Assembly: GCF_963678635.1 (NCBI RefSeq)
Contig: NC_087065.1
Location: forward strand, 36,545,888-36,609,887
Source: Symsagittifera roscoffensis
Taxonomy: Eukaryota > Xenacoelomorpha > Acoela > Convolutidae
Reading direction: 5' to 3'
DNA length: 64,000 nucleotides
Shown: piece by piece, positions 49,753 to 62,213 of the stretch
Layout of the letters: each line of letters opens with the position of its first letter
Numbering within the stretch: position 1 is the stretch's first letter
Position numbers and translations under genes: made by a program
The notes under the pieces: model-generated
Databases searched by the model: none
Told to the model about the DNA's origin: nothing
The model's input: the letters and a program-made list of their open reading frames with translations, nothing else

Positions 49753-50422
49753 GCTATAAGTTCAAAATATCATTTTTTTCGTTCGGTAACCAACTGAAAA
49801 GCACACAAAACAAAACAAAAATAAAACAAAATGAAGCGATGACGTGTGTTGAATAATAATGAATTACAATCCATTGTAATCTATTTCAATTCAATAAAGT
49901 TTGAGTAAAAAAATTCATAAAATAATCGATTATAATTGATGATACACAATTATGATGATTTTTAATGTTTCAAAAAGTTTGTAAGATTTAAATTTTTATT
50001 CGATTGTAATTTTTTTTCTTTATTTTTATGGAGACTGACAATAAAAACCCGTTATACTCTTTTGTTTTCTCTTTTTACTGAGTGCGGGCTGATCCTCTGC
50101 GTAACGTCTTTAATAACACGGAAATTTTCATTGAAAAAAAAACTTTCTTAAAATAATCGATTTTAATCGATTATAATTATTTTTATTGTTTCGAAAAATA
50201 GTAACCTTATAACCCATTTTTAATCGATTATAATCAATTTTTTGTGAAATTTATGGAGATTGGCCATAAAAATCCATTATAATCTATTATTTCCTCTTTT
50301 TACTGAGTGCGGGTCCTAGTGCGGCTTTTTGGAAGCAGTTGCATTGCTTGTAGTTATTAATAATGAAATTTTCTTGAAATATTTCTGGGCTGAGTTGTCT
50401 CATCGTCAATCATCGGTGAAGA

Positions 50423-50495
50423 ATCCTAGTAGAGCTCGAACTACCGACTTTTTGATTGACAGATGGAGACTTCACCGCTTTTCCACCGCTCCATG
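50423..50495 (-). repeat. tRNA-like sequence, minus strand
   Basis: Read inverted: GTGGAAAAGCGGTGAAG (A-box region), then CTGTCAATCAAAAAGTCGG and GTAGTTCGAGCTCTAC (B box). Possibly a tRNA pseudogene or SINE head. Confidence 0.45.
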
Positions 50496-50726
50496 AGATT
50501 GTTAAAATGACAGCCAATTTATGACTTAAGAAATCTGTATAGTAAGCGATGGATTGTGATAGTGGTTTGTTGATTGCAACTATTAGTGTTGTGAACACAA
50601 TGGAAATTTTGCACAGCAGCCAGTTACTCTAATGAGTTTGGCACCCAACTGTCAAGGACATGAAATCTGATTCCAGTACGTTTTTTTCACAAAAAATCAG
50701 GTACCACCGTCAGGTGAAAACGAGTG

Positions 50727-50874
50727 AGATATAATGTTTTAGCCCTGGTTGCTGTCATGCAAAATATATGGAGCAGTTTTGAAAAACGTTTTTGAATTTT
50801 ATCGCTCTTTGGCTACAATAAAGTATCAAGATGGTCAGGTTATTTTTAAAAATATGAGGCTTTTATGGAGCTGA
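50727..50874 (+). repeat. Left member of an inverted pair flanking the LAPTM4-like gene
   Basis: Starts GATATAATGTTTTAGCCCTG and ends AATATGAGGCTTTTA. Its reverse complement, with about ten differences, is at 53119-53266. Weak similarity continues another 50 bp inward. Confidence 0.75.
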
Positions 50875-51037
50875 GCATGTGAAAACTCAATTGGTTTACT
50901 ATTGGGCATTTACTTGTTCTGCATGTTTAAATAAACTGGGTTTTGTGAAATTTCCTTAAAAGCTATCCATTTCTATTGGTCAACAGGTTTTGGGCAAATT
51001 GTCTGAACAACTTGGGGCAGTTTTTCATTCAACTGAG

Positions 51038-51050
51038 CTGTTGCTTTCAG
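51038..51050 (+). promoter_or_regulatory. Candidate 3' splice acceptor in the LAPTM4-like leader
   Basis: GAGCTGTTGCTTTCAG, 58 bases before the first ATG. Suggests a 5'-UTR intron or a spliced leader, as in front of SMG1 and MED1. Confidence 0.35.
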
Positions 51051-51108
51051 CTTTAGTTAAGCTATACAATTTTTCCAAGTTTGCCTGTATTTCTTAAATA
51101 AAATTTTT

Positions 51109-52859
51109 ATGAATTCAATCATGGACCCTGAAAAATGTTGCTTATGTGTTCACGTGCGTACTGCGACAATTTTTCTTGGATCTCTCATGATAATCACCAA
51201 TTCAGTTTCCTTGCTGGCTTTCATCTCAGTCAATGGTTATTCTGAAATCGACGCATCGCTACAAACACAAGCCAGCAATGCTTCTTCGTCTCCTTTGTCG
51301 GCAAAAACAACAACCGCAACAACATCACATGAAATTTCAGAGTATTTTGAGAACTTCGCGAGAATCTTTTTGCTACTTCCCCAAAAATCAGAGCACGAAG
51401 CTAAAACATCTTCGGACATAGCAGAGTCACTGTTGATACCAATTTCGAATGTAGGGATTGCAGTGATGTTGGTCTACGGGGCAAAAACATTCGTGGCGAT
51501 GTGTCTAGTGCCATACATGTGCATGCGATTGTTCAAAATAACCCAGACAGTTTTGGACATCTCTTACATGGTAACAAGTGCCGTGCGAATTCATGAGCGC
51601 AGGCTGCAGGACTCAAACACAGAAACAACCACTGGTGATTTAAATTTTTCTTTGTATCATGTCGCAAAACCATTCTTTTCCTTTTTCTCTAAATTGCAGC
51701 ATTTATTTTTTTGAGAAAAGACCTGTAGTCTTTTCTCAAAAAAATAAAAGCTGCAATTTAGAGAAAAAGGAACAATGGTTTTGCAACATGATATAAATTC
51801 GATTTAAAATGCACCCGACAATATGCTTAATTATATTTGCCTGTCCATAAGCTTTATTAAGAGCAATATATCTTTTGTAGATAAAGTTTAGGCAAGACGC
51901 ATTTTCAATCGAAATTGCTTTGTGTGCCTCAATTTTTGTTCGATGAAAAGGGATTCGTAATAAATTTTATGTTAGCAATCAGAAAAGTTTCGGAAAAATA
52001 TCATCAGGAATAACCAAGTTTAAAAAAATACAGTTTTTAATAATCTTTGAGCAGAGCAAAAAACTGCTGTTTTTAATCAATTGTGAGCAATTAATTTTTC
52101 TCTTTTTTAGTGGAAAACGACTCTATCGGTAGCTTCATAGCTCCACGTCATGGCTTGTTGCTGACCATCATGCTGTTCTGTGTCCAGTTGAATGTCATAA
52201 GCTACTCACTCAGTATCGTGTGGCGGTGCTATGTGTTCATTCAGCGATACAACCGAGACCGCACGGCACGAATGAACACGCGCACAGCTACAACTCGAAG
52301 TGCCGCTTTTTGGCGTCCGGACGGAACTTTGAACGCCCCGATATCGGGGAGTCTGATAACTGAGCTGGATCGCCAGGATATAGAGACAGAAGACGATGCA
52401 AATGAGGGAAATGAAAGTCATACTAATTATTGTCCCTTTGTCCACGGCACTCCAGAAGTGTCCGGTGATTCACATGCTAAAAAGAACTGGGTATCAGTGA
52501 CGCTGCAAGACGATAAGAGGCGCACTCAGAGCTCCTTGTCTGATGATGCGCAGCCAGGGTTCTCAGGAAGCTCCACTCCTCCAGGGTTCTCTGGGTCTGC
52601 GTTTTCAAAGTATAACACCCACCCACTGAATGACTACTTGGGAAGTGTTTCGCTTCAGACTGTGTTTGAGGGCGATGACAGTCCTGAAAGCTCCGCTCGC
52701 ATCTTCCAGGAGTCCATCGAGAGATCTCGCAGAAGAAGCAGTTTCATTGGACTCGCACAAGCATGCATAGAAGAGGAGTGTAGCAAGAAAATACCGAAAT
52801 ACAAGGGTAATCGTAAAGTACAAATTGCAGAAGATGAAATCACTACTTGTTCATTGTAG
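51109..52859 (+). CDS. LAPTM4-like lysosomal/endosomal four-TM protein (two exons)
   Basis: Exons 51109-51634 and 52111-52859 (424 aa). The donor is GTGATT, the acceptor TTTTCTCTTTTTTAG, with the intron in phase 1. The N-terminus CCLCVHVRTATIFLGS matches CCGCCHVRTGTIILGT of human LAPTM4A, continuing into TM1 (about 21-43). A loop with an Asn-glycosylation site (Asn57) follows. TM2-TM3 (about 108-158) contain VYGAKTF and VPYMCMRLF, and TM4 (about 190-213) ends in VWRCYVFI, like VWNCYKYI. LAPTM4 proteins sit in lysosome/late-endosome membranes and affect sorting and transport. The cytosolic tail (about 200 aa) is much longer than in human LAPTM4A and I see no PPxY motif, which family members normally use to bind NEDD4-type ligases. 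The second ATG (51121) has the better context (A at -3, G at +4) and may be the real start. LAPTM5 or a more distant relative is possible. Confidence 0.65.
51640..51808. repeat. Near-perfect long hairpin in the LAPTM4-like intron
   Basis: Arms 51640-51722 and 51727-51808 are complementary over about 80 bp with few mismatches around a loop of only 4-5 bases (CTGTA). It starts 5 bases after the splice donor. It could be a MITE that is almost all TIR, or the source of a long double-stranded or miRNA-like RNA. Confidence 0.8.
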
Positions 52860-53118
52860 AACAACTATTTTATGTGACTGAATATTGTAGTTTTTGATGT
52901 TACTGACTGCATACTATTCGAAAGCTGTGAAATGATTAACAAAAACATAGCTTGACGTTTATTATTTATCAGTTTTATTATCAGACCGGGAAAACAGGAA
53001 TGAGGTTAAATTTTAGCCCACTGATTCCAAGAAAAGACCCGACAAAGATGCACAATAATCAACTGAATGGCCCACATTTTTCAAATCAGCTCTTTAAAAT
53101 TAATGCTCACAATGTTTT

Positions 53119-53266
53119 ATAAAAAAAGCCTTATATTTTTTAAAATCACCTGACGATCTTGATTCTTTATTGTAGCCAAAGAGCGATAAAATTCAAAAAC
53201 GTTTTTCAAAACTGCTTCATATATTTTGCATGGCAGCAACCAGGGCTAAAATGTTATATCTGATGA
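53119..53266 (-). repeat. Right member of the inverted pair flanking the LAPTM4-like gene
   Basis: Starts AAGCCTTATATTTTTTAAAA and ends CAGGGCTAAAATGTTATATC. Inverted relative to 50727-50874; it stands 260 bp after the stop codon. Confidence 0.75.
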
Positions 53267-55312
53267 TTTTATATCCTTGAAATAGTCCTTACTTTTTCTT
53301 TTTCTCTTGTTTTGTTATCAAGTCTGCTTTAAACTAAAACAAATGGGATTTCTCAAACAAGGTATTGCCCTCATGGGAACAAAAGTACCAATATTCTCCA
53401 GTCTCAAAGCTGATTTTTGTGACAGAACCGAATTTGTTGAACACTTCTTCAACTTTTTTAAATATTTTTTATCTAAATAGGACAATTGAAATTTTTCATT
53501 CAAATTTACCATTATATCAGTTGGCTTGCGTTTTTTTATCCATATTTTTTCTCCGATGTTGTTCAAGAGATTAGTGTCTCGTAAAAACCTTTTTCACGGG
53601 TCAAACAAATGGTTGATTGCTGAGTGTTAGAAGGATCATAGTTCGGGCAAAATAATAGTCCATCTTGTTGAACATTTAACTACAAGGAGAAAACCTATGT
53701 TTCTTTTTCTTTTCACATCTTTTTCGAGGTGTTCATTCGCTGAATGCTGGCTTTACCACAATCCTCGCGTTTGTCGTTCTCATTTCGATTAAGGGCAGGC
53801 ATTATCTGATAAATACAGCAATTTCAATTGAGATTTGTAGAGTGTTTTAGTTTCATACTTATAAATTTTAATTGAAATATAAACAAAAAAAAATATTTTT
53901 TTTTCTATTCTTGGAGTGTAATCAATAAAACTTAAATGGACTGTTTTCCGATTAACAAAAAAAAGAATATTTCATCGAAAAAAAAACAAGCTTAATTAAT
54001 TTATGTAAGACAGTGTCGGCTATTCGCCTCGCGTGTTGGCTGTTATGGTCCTGACATCATTTTATATAAATGACCTCACCAACTACTCATGTTTCTCATT
54101 TGATAATGACGTTATTCTCTTTATAGAAGGGATGTCATCGCTTCCGCAAATTTTTTTTTGTGGGCATTCTACTGCATCATATGCTGTAATTGTTAAAACT
54201 TATAGTTTCATCATAGAAAAAATCAAACAATCAGAGCTCATCAGTTTATAGAAATTAAACAAGTGTGTGCTGAAATCATGATATATTTCTTGATTATTTT
54301 GCAAAAAAACTTAATTCCAGCTATTTTTTCCTTCATGATATAGAAATTGGTTTTTTCATGGTTTTTTGGAGGCTTTGTTGTGCAGAATAGAGTTCTTTGT
54401 CTAATTAAAGATCTCCTATAGGACACTCACTCAACCAAAGAGGTAAATTTTGATCCAGGTAGCACTGCAATTTTAAGAATGAATTGCTTCTAGCAATAGA
54501 AAAATTTCATGCACTCAGAAAAATTTTAGCTAATCAAAAAATCGTACGTTAATATATCGAAGAACAATTATCCCCTACTCAAGATTAGAATCCGATTAAG
54601 ATTTCCAATTGTTTGTTTTAGAAAAATTATGAAGTTCGAACTTTCCTTCTAAATCTAGATCCAAGCCAAAAACTTTGACTGTTTTTTTGAAAACCAGACG
54701 ATTTTCGTTGATTATCTACAAAACTTTCAATTTACTGGATAAAAAGTTTCACAGAATGCTAAGTTTTTTGTTTTCGTTATTCCTATATGAACTAATTGTA
54801 CAATTTTTGGTCATCAACTTCCGTTGATTTTTTATGTTTTCTCAAGTTTTTATTTTCGGTAGGACAATTTAAAGGAACATCGTAAATGGATTTTTATCTC
54901 TGATTGGGAACGACAAAGGGTCGAAAAGTTATTTCTATGAAAAGAAGCTGAAATTTGAGTGGACACGACTACAGTTCATTCAATGAAACATTACTCTGTT
55001 TAGTTAAACCCACACTTTTAAATTGGGATAACCCTCTGCTCAATGAAAAATCAATTCCAATTTCTATTCAAACACAGTAAATTACAGTAATTCACTCTTC
55101 CGAACTCAACTCTTTTATTTTTCTACTTCAATCACCAACTTCTTGTTCTCTACATCAACATAGCTTTCGATTTGAAAATGACTCTCTCAGTCCGGAATAA
55201 CATTTTTTTAATCTTTACTGATTCGATCCTAATTTTTCTGATTTGATTCAACTTCAAGTTTTTGATAAAGCTCTTTGGGTTTTCCTTAGCCAATGGAATC
55301 TCCCATTGACAC

Positions 55313-55653
55313 ATGATTGAATTCACGAGAAGAGACTGCAGTGAATATCATATGCATCAGGTGTTCATCACTGAGAATCAGCTTATAACCATGGGGATGA
55401 TGTCGGAGATTGCATATCACTTCGGAATGCACTATTCCGAGTTTTCTGACTCGAGATATAATTATATATGATTCAACTGAGAAAAAGAAACACCTGCTCA
55501 GAATCAAATTACAATCAAATCGAAAAGGTTGATGGATTTGCTGAATCAACAATTCCATTGAACAGTCCAACCAGAGAGTCACCAACCAGAGGCTTCGCTC
55601 TTCCTTCAGAACTTGCAAAACTTAAAGATATCAGCTGCAAGACAGCTCTTTGA
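55313..55653 (+). CDS. Coding-like island: two overlapping short ORFs
   Basis: ORF A (55313-55471, 52 codons, starts MIEFTRRDCSEYHMHQ) ends in TGA that overlaps the ATG of ORF B (55468-55653, 61 codons, starts MIQLRKRNTCSESN, ends LKDISCKTAL) as ATGA. Both peptides have a normal mixed composition and the block is clearly less AT-rich than the kilobases around it. A plausible acceptor (GGTTTTCCTTAG) lies 20 bp before. It may be a frameshifted gene relic, a last exon or a bicistronic pair. The minus strand is also open for 110 codons here (55618-55286) but with a less protein-like composition. Not recognised. Confidence 0.3.
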
Positions 55654-58600
55654 TTTGTAAATCAGTTCGGCGATAAGGATGAATAACAGATAAGCAAAGT
55701 AAATCAGGACAAACAAAAATAAACAAGAGAAAAAGATAGTTGAAAAGCAGTTTTATTTGGAATTTTTTGTTGGCTTTGTGAATTTCTTTTAGTTAATAAA
55801 AGTTTTTTTTTCGTTGGATCTTGATAATTTCCAAACAATTTAAAAAAATTGTGCAAAAATATTTTGAATCGGTTGAAATCTAAACTTTTTTTGCCTTTTG
55901 CAAATTTCATTCCAATAATTCACCGCAGCTCCTGATAAAGCATAAAAACATAGCAAAAAACTAATTACATTTTTTTCTAAAATTTGAAAAATCACAACAA
56001 TTTGAAAAATCACAACAAAACTCCCAATCTTTGGCCTAATGAAACATTTGAATTTTTTGTCAAAAAACAAAATTTTTTTATGTATGTATGTTGAATGACA
56101 AGCGAAAAACAGTTTTTTGAGACGAGGAATAGCTTTCTTTTTCATCACCACTGAAATTTTCTAAGCAAAAATTGGTCAACTCTCTAACAAAGAATTTTTT
56201 GTGTTTTGCTTTTACATAAGAACGTTATGATTAAGTTTTTGAATCATCTTTTTAAAAAAATGAATTATTCTGGTACGCTGTAATTTTACCAGAGATCGCA
56301 GTAGTTGTGAGCTAGTTTCGTCAACAAAATCATGCTCCACAATGTTTCAATACACAAGAAACTCGAAATTTGTTGTTTTTGAACGTAGTAGATGGCTCAA
56401 TTTTATCCCAGAAAAAAACCGCGTCACAACTTCTAGAGTAGTATTTCAACCAATTTGGTTGAAGAAACTGTCTGCCCATCTTCATCTTTTTTTCAGTGCT
56501 GTTTTGTTAAGTTTTTCATTTTTCCTCTTGTGTCGTTAAAAAGTGATACAGGAGTTGGCTCTTGAAAACTGAAATTCTTTCTAAGGCAATCTTTATTGGA
56601 TTTGCAACATCTTCGACACGCGAAAGAAAATTTTTCTGATAAGATATCTCTTCTGAAATAAGAGAGAGTTAAGTTTACTTTTGATTGAGTGATCCTTGTT
56701 TTTTTTTGTTTCATAAACACCAAACACAAAAGCTCCATTCATCTTTTTTTTCAAAATCTACAACTTTTGTGAGCTTTTGCTCAAATTAAATTGCTCTGAG
56801 GAAAAAAAGAAAAATAATTTGTGTCATTCGCATTATAAACTAGACATGTACTTGACAATAATTCACCGGACAAAGACATTGACAGAACAACAGCTTGATA
56901 GCAAAACAATTTTGGATTGATGTTTTTGTTTTGAGAAATTTGGCAATTTTCTTTGTTTTATTGCAACTTCATCAACAAATTGATTATTTCAATGTTGATT
57001 TTGATTTAAAAAATGTTCCAAAAAAAGAAAATTAAATTTTGCAATTTTTTTTGATGTTTTAAGAAAAGATAGTTTTTTTAAGTTTTGTCGAAAAACAGGT
57101 GATTCGGAGGTTATAAAAACTTTGAGAAACCTTTTAGAAAAAATGAAAAAAAGTTGCAAAATTTTTAATTTGCTTTACTGAAATTTGTTCTTGAACAACA
57201 TCTCATCTGGAAAAATGATGATTTGATGTTAATTTTCAATTGAAAAAAAAACTAGAAAGAGAAAAAAACCATTACAATTTTTCCACTTTTTTCACTTTTT
57301 GAAGCTTTTAGTTAAAAGTTTTTAATTTTTCTGCTAATTTATGCATAAAAAAATTAATTTTAACATAGAAGACCAAAACTGAAAAAAATTCTTGCAATAC
57401 CAGTAAAGTTGTGAGTAAATGTTTATAAATGAATGTATTTTTAATTTTTTTTACATTTTTTAATTTAATTAAGCAAATGTCAATCAAGAAAATTAACTAC
57501 TTAGGTTTTTAAACATAAAACGATCGTCGTCATTTTCATTATATGCAATTTGCTCTCATACTCTAATTTTATCTATCTCTTCTAATGCTTATGAAAAAAT
57601 TAGTTTCATTCGGCTAATAATATCGAGAAAAAGATTTTATTTTTATAATTCTGTAGATAGGTTAAACAGCAAATTCAGCCATTAAAAGTCAATTAGTTCA
57701 AATTAGATATTTCAATGAGTTTTATGAAAATTTTAATATTTTTTGAAAAATTCAGTTCCTTGGAAATTAAATTCTGTCAAGACTGAATGAGAGTGCTTTT
57801 TTTTATTGGTCTCATTTTTTTCAGTTATTACATGTGCTTTGTAAACATGAACTTTGTATTATATATGTATTTATTATTTGTACGTTTTTGCCTAAGGTTG
57901 CTGATATTGAACACTCTGACTATTAAGCTTTTGGCTGTTTTTTGCACATGCATTTTTGAGAAACATGGCTCGGTAGCATTTGCCCGTTTTAATTACCTCA
58001 TCCAAATTAACTAACAAACACAGGTTAGAATTGAAAATTAAAAGTCTACAAAGAACATGATAGCTCAGAGACAGCAAGTTATTTTTAAATAAAAAATAAT
58101 TATAATGGACTAGGAAAAAAAGTACAGAAGGAATAGTTTTTTCTATTATAAAAAAATTGCTCCTCGCTCTTCTCCGCAACCCGGTTAACCCCCATCTCCA
58201 TAGGTTCAGCTCGTTTTAATACCCGATGATTAGTAGGGTACTTATATTTTTTTAATATCTTTTTTTACTTATAAAAAAGCTGTAATATTGCGGTCAAAAT
58301 TTTCTAAAATTGCTTCTGAAATCATTTGTTTTATTATATTTTGCAGAAAAAAAATCCACTGATATAGAACGATTGTTCATCAATATGTTGAAGGCATGTT
58401 TTAATTAGAGACTGCCTATAGTTTTTCTTATTTTTTTCTCAGTTTAGCTCGCAGCAGTGCAAAAAATTGAAAAAATCATCCTTTCTCCAGGTATAAAAAT
58501 TAATTTTTGTTTGAAAAAAATAAAAGACTTTGTCATATCAACTGCTCAGCGTCAATTTTATTTTGAATGATAATCTTTCAATTTAACAAACATACTGAAA

Positions 58601-59659
58601 AAAAAGCAATTTATTAAGTTTTTTGTTTTTTTGTTAAAGTTAATTATACTTATATTTTTATGCTCTTATTTAGTCGAATAAAAAAGGACAATCTTTTAAC
58701 TAGAAATTTACTAAAAATTACTAAGTATTACTAATTAGTAAGTCAAAAATTACTAATTATGTAAAAGGCAAGATTTTTTGTTAGTTTTTAGTTTAGAGCC
58801 GCATATATAGAACATTTGTTCATCAATACATTTAAAGAATGTAGTAACCAGAGTTAGCCTATAATTTTATATTATTATTAATTACCCACGTTCATGCTTT
58901 CTAGGCTAAAAATGTTCATTTTCGAAATAATTTATTCGGAACGAACAACGAGCCTCTACCCAAATTGTTTTTCAAATGATTTTTGAGCTATATTAAGAGA
59001 ATCACCTCATATGGTACACAATAATAGAATACTGGGAAAATAACAAAGCTTGGCAACTTTCAAACCCCACTAGTTTACCAAGAGTAATCAACTATGAAAT
59101 ATTTCCAGGGTCGAAGTTTGCGATTTATGTTTCGAACGCGTATCAGAGTGCTGCCGAAAAATCATAGTCAAGAAGGTTCATTGTCAAGCTCAAAATCGAA
59201 ATATAAAAACAAGTAGTCGAAACACAAATCGCAATTCTCTACACAAACACAAATTTTTTGAATTCAGAGCATCATTGTCTTGAAAAGTTTGAGATAAATT
59301 TGTCCTCAGACGTTCTACTTTGTTTTCAGTCTAAAATAGACATATATTTAGAAGGAAGATGACCTCTTATAGCTTCTTCAACATTTTTTATGGTAACTTA
59401 GCTTTCACTGCCTCTAATTCTTGCAATTTTAAAGCTTTTTCAGTCAGCTGCAGTGATGATTTAAATTATCAGGACAAAACGCGCTAAACTTGAATTTTCA
59501 AACGCGTTTTTCGCAATTTGGGTCAAGTTTAGGGTAAAAAGTTGAAGACAAAACTTGCTTAGAGTTTCAGCAGAATTGATATGATGCAATCTGTTTTGCG
59601 AAATTCGGGCCCACAATTTTAACGCACAATCGCAAAAATTCCATAATTTTCTCGAGGTG

Positions 59660-59950
59660 GGTGGATTTTCAAAAACTTCAAAAAATTTGTCGATCTTTTT
59701 GTAAGGTCGACTAAATTGATTTGATGAGCTCTCCGAAATCACTATAGAGACCCAAGTTTTTGCTGAAAAAACAGGCACAAAAAGCGTTTATAGGGACTTT
59801 TTGAAAAATGTTGACTAAAAAATCGTGTTTTTCGGAGCCAAAAATGGATATCTCAGAATAGTGCAAAGGGGGACCCTTTGGGTTGGCAGGGGGTCGAATA
59901 CTTGTAGAGGGCGTCGCATCCCCCCCCCCCGCCTCCCCCAAATCCGCTGA
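59660..59950 (+). mobile_element. hAT-type MITE, 5'-truncated
   Basis: Starts within the TTTTCTCGAGG block and ends CCAAATCCGCTGATG, with GTCGATC, GAGCTCTCCGAAATC and GGATATCTCAGAATAG inside. Confidence 0.65.
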
Positions 59951-60725
59951 TGATAATAATTCTGGAAAAACTAAGCAAATTTTGTTCTCTTCACTTTTTG
60001 TCTGATCTGAACCCAATTTGAGAAAAACGCGTAAAAATTCGACAAACTCTGGATAGCAACCGGCTCTCTTGCTACAAATTTTGATGACCCTATTTCTGGA
60101 AGCTTAATTTTGCAGTGCAACCACAAAAATATAGGATTCTTTTTGCAATTTAATGCAACACGTCAAATTTTTCGACTTAAATGTCATTTCAAAAAGTCAC
60201 CGCGAAGCTAAATAATTTTAAAAAACCTAAACGTTCATGTTTTTTGTCGCTTATTGGGTTTTGAGAAGTACTGGGCACTTTAAACTCATTTTATACCACA
60301 GACTAAAGCGTACATTTTTACCGGCAGACGGAGCTAATGTTATCAAGACGTATATGCTTTTAACTATCCTGAGAATCTGACTATTCATATAAAAAAGTAC
60401 TTTAAAAATTAAACTTTTTTCGGAGCTTTCAGCTGTAATTATCAAAAACGGTTTCAATTCGCTGATACTATAAAAGAGCACTTTAGACAGAATGTATTAT
60501 TTCTTATTCATGTTAAATGTCAGCTTTTTCTCCATTTTAGAATAAATGTTTTCGGTTGTTTTCTGCAAAAAGCATTAAGACTTCCCCATAAATGCAAATC
60601 ATTTGATGCTTTCTAAAACATATGCTTAAAACATATGTTTAAAAAAACACAGTTCAACGCTGCTCATCAAAAATTAGTTCCTGCAAAATTAACGCCTCCC
60701 CATTTTTCACACCATGCCACCTGAA

Positions 60726-61185
60726 CAGGGGCGGATCTAGGATTTTCTCGAGGGGGGGGGGGGGGCGGATGCGGATTTTCAAAAAAAAATTTCTAATATT
60801 TTGTCGACCTTTTTTTAGACCGACCAAATTGATTTTCTGAGCTCTCCCAAATCACTATAGAGACCCAATTTCGACCAAATTTTCTGCACCGCATGCAAGC
60901 AAAATTAAAAAAAACGCCAAAAAAAGCGTTTTTAAGCACTTTTTGGAAAATTTTGACCAAAAAAATTGCGTTTTTATTGGCGCGCGCTCCCCCCTCAAAA
61001 TTAGTATATTTTGGCGCCATAGACGCTTTTAGAAAATGTTTGGGGTCAGTCAGCCAAAAATGGATATCTAATAACAGTACAAAGGGGGACCATTTGGGCC
61101 TGCAGGTAGTCGAAAAGCTATGGGGGGAGAGGGGGCGCGTCCGTTCCAACCCACCGCCCCCCTGCCCCCACTAAAACCGCTGGTG
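60726..61185 (+). mobile_element. hAT-type MITE, long copy
   Basis: Starts CAGGGGCGGATCTAGG and ends AAACCGCTGGTG. Both flanks contain ACCTGA (CACCTGAA left, GACCTGAC right), a decayed 8-bp duplication. A G run of about 14 stands near the 5' end. Inner blocks as in the 38798 copy. Confidence 0.75.
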
Positions 61186-62115
61186 GGACCTGACTCAGAA
61201 ACTTAAGCTACATGACATCAATTTTTTATAAAAACTCATTATCAAAACATTTCGAAACCAATTTCGAAAGTTTGAAGGGCAGAACGAAAGAAAAAAGCAA
61301 GAAATGCTTTTTTTCCTGATTTATCTGTAAGAGTTTCTTCAAGTCAAAGAGCAACATCAATGACCACTAGATGTCTACCCTGAAGGTTATTACAATGAAT
61401 AGAACATCGAATAGCAAATCAGAGAAAATTAAACTTTTTCCTATTCTTTCTTAACTAGTAATGAGATATTTATTCAACTTGGTTTTGCAGTTTTTAAGAC
61501 ATTTGAACACCATTTGCTGCATTTAACCATTCAATCCATCGTAATTAACTGTCAATAGTTGGTTTTTTTTCTGAAGAAAAAGTTCTACAAGGCACCGTTT
61601 AATTCAAGGGTGGCACCACTTACGCCGTCCGTTTGCAACGTCAAAAAGAATTAAACTGGGTTAACTGAGAAATCTTGTAAGTGGCTTTTTGAGTGGAGAG
61701 CCCTTTCTGATTGCGTTTCTGAAAATGATCTCAAAGTTTAAAATAAGAAAATGTTTCATTGGTTTGTTGAATTTGACGTTTTAAATAACTTAAGATTGTT
61801 ATTAAAATAAGGTTTTTGTAATGCCACTTTGCTTTCTATGTTTATAGAAACTATTCGACTCAATTAAACTTCAAAAGAATTCGTTTTGTTGCCTATCTAG
61901 TAATCATATGGGCAGTGCTACTCAATTCCAGTTTTTTTTACGAGCAAAATCAAATACACGTCAGTTTGAATAGAAACAAGTATAGCCGGTTACTTAGCAC
62001 AGAATGTTCCGACAATATTCTTAAAAATTAGAACAATTTGAGTTTATCTTCTTCGGCGCGGCGTGATAAAAGTATCTCAACAAAAAAGTAGAGACTAGGC
62101 ATATTCGACAGTCAT

Positions 62116-62213
62116 AGTGTTTGATTCTAAAAAAGCGTTTGATTCCAAAAAAGCGTTTGATTCCAAGTGTTTTAAAGTGTTTGGTTCCAAAGTGTTTGAT
62201 TCCAAAAAAGCGC
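62116..62213 (+). repeat. Tandem repeat (GTTTGATTCCAAAAAAGC)
   Basis: Five or six copies of an 18-20-bp unit with small changes. Confidence 0.7.

Larger units (their letters stand above)
48050..50125. repeat. Large inverted duplication (about 1-kb arms)
   Basis: Outer landmarks on the left (TTTCCGTGTTATTAAAG, GTTACGCAAAGGATCAGCCC, GCACTCAGTAAAAAGAG, TTTTCAGTTGGTTACCGAAC) all recur inverted and in mirror order on the right up to 50125. The centre is near 49010-49090, where ACTGAGTG and CACTCAGT face each other. Each arm is filled with ATAATCGATTATA-type words and carries one hAT-type MITE at the same place, in opposite orientation. The motif CCCGCACTCAGTAAAAAGAG marks the ends of each half and recurs inverted at about 50290. 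Confidence 0.75.
44418..51108. other. Intergenic region MED1 to the LAPTM4-like gene
   Basis: No protein gene seen. Repeats listed separately occupy about half. 44500-45300 and 45620-47020 hold nothing I can name. Confidence 0.6.

Noticed and set aside
60793-61174. 118-codon minus and 93-codon plus ORFs
   Set aside because: Both lie within the hAT-type MITE at 60726-61185 and do not resemble proteins.
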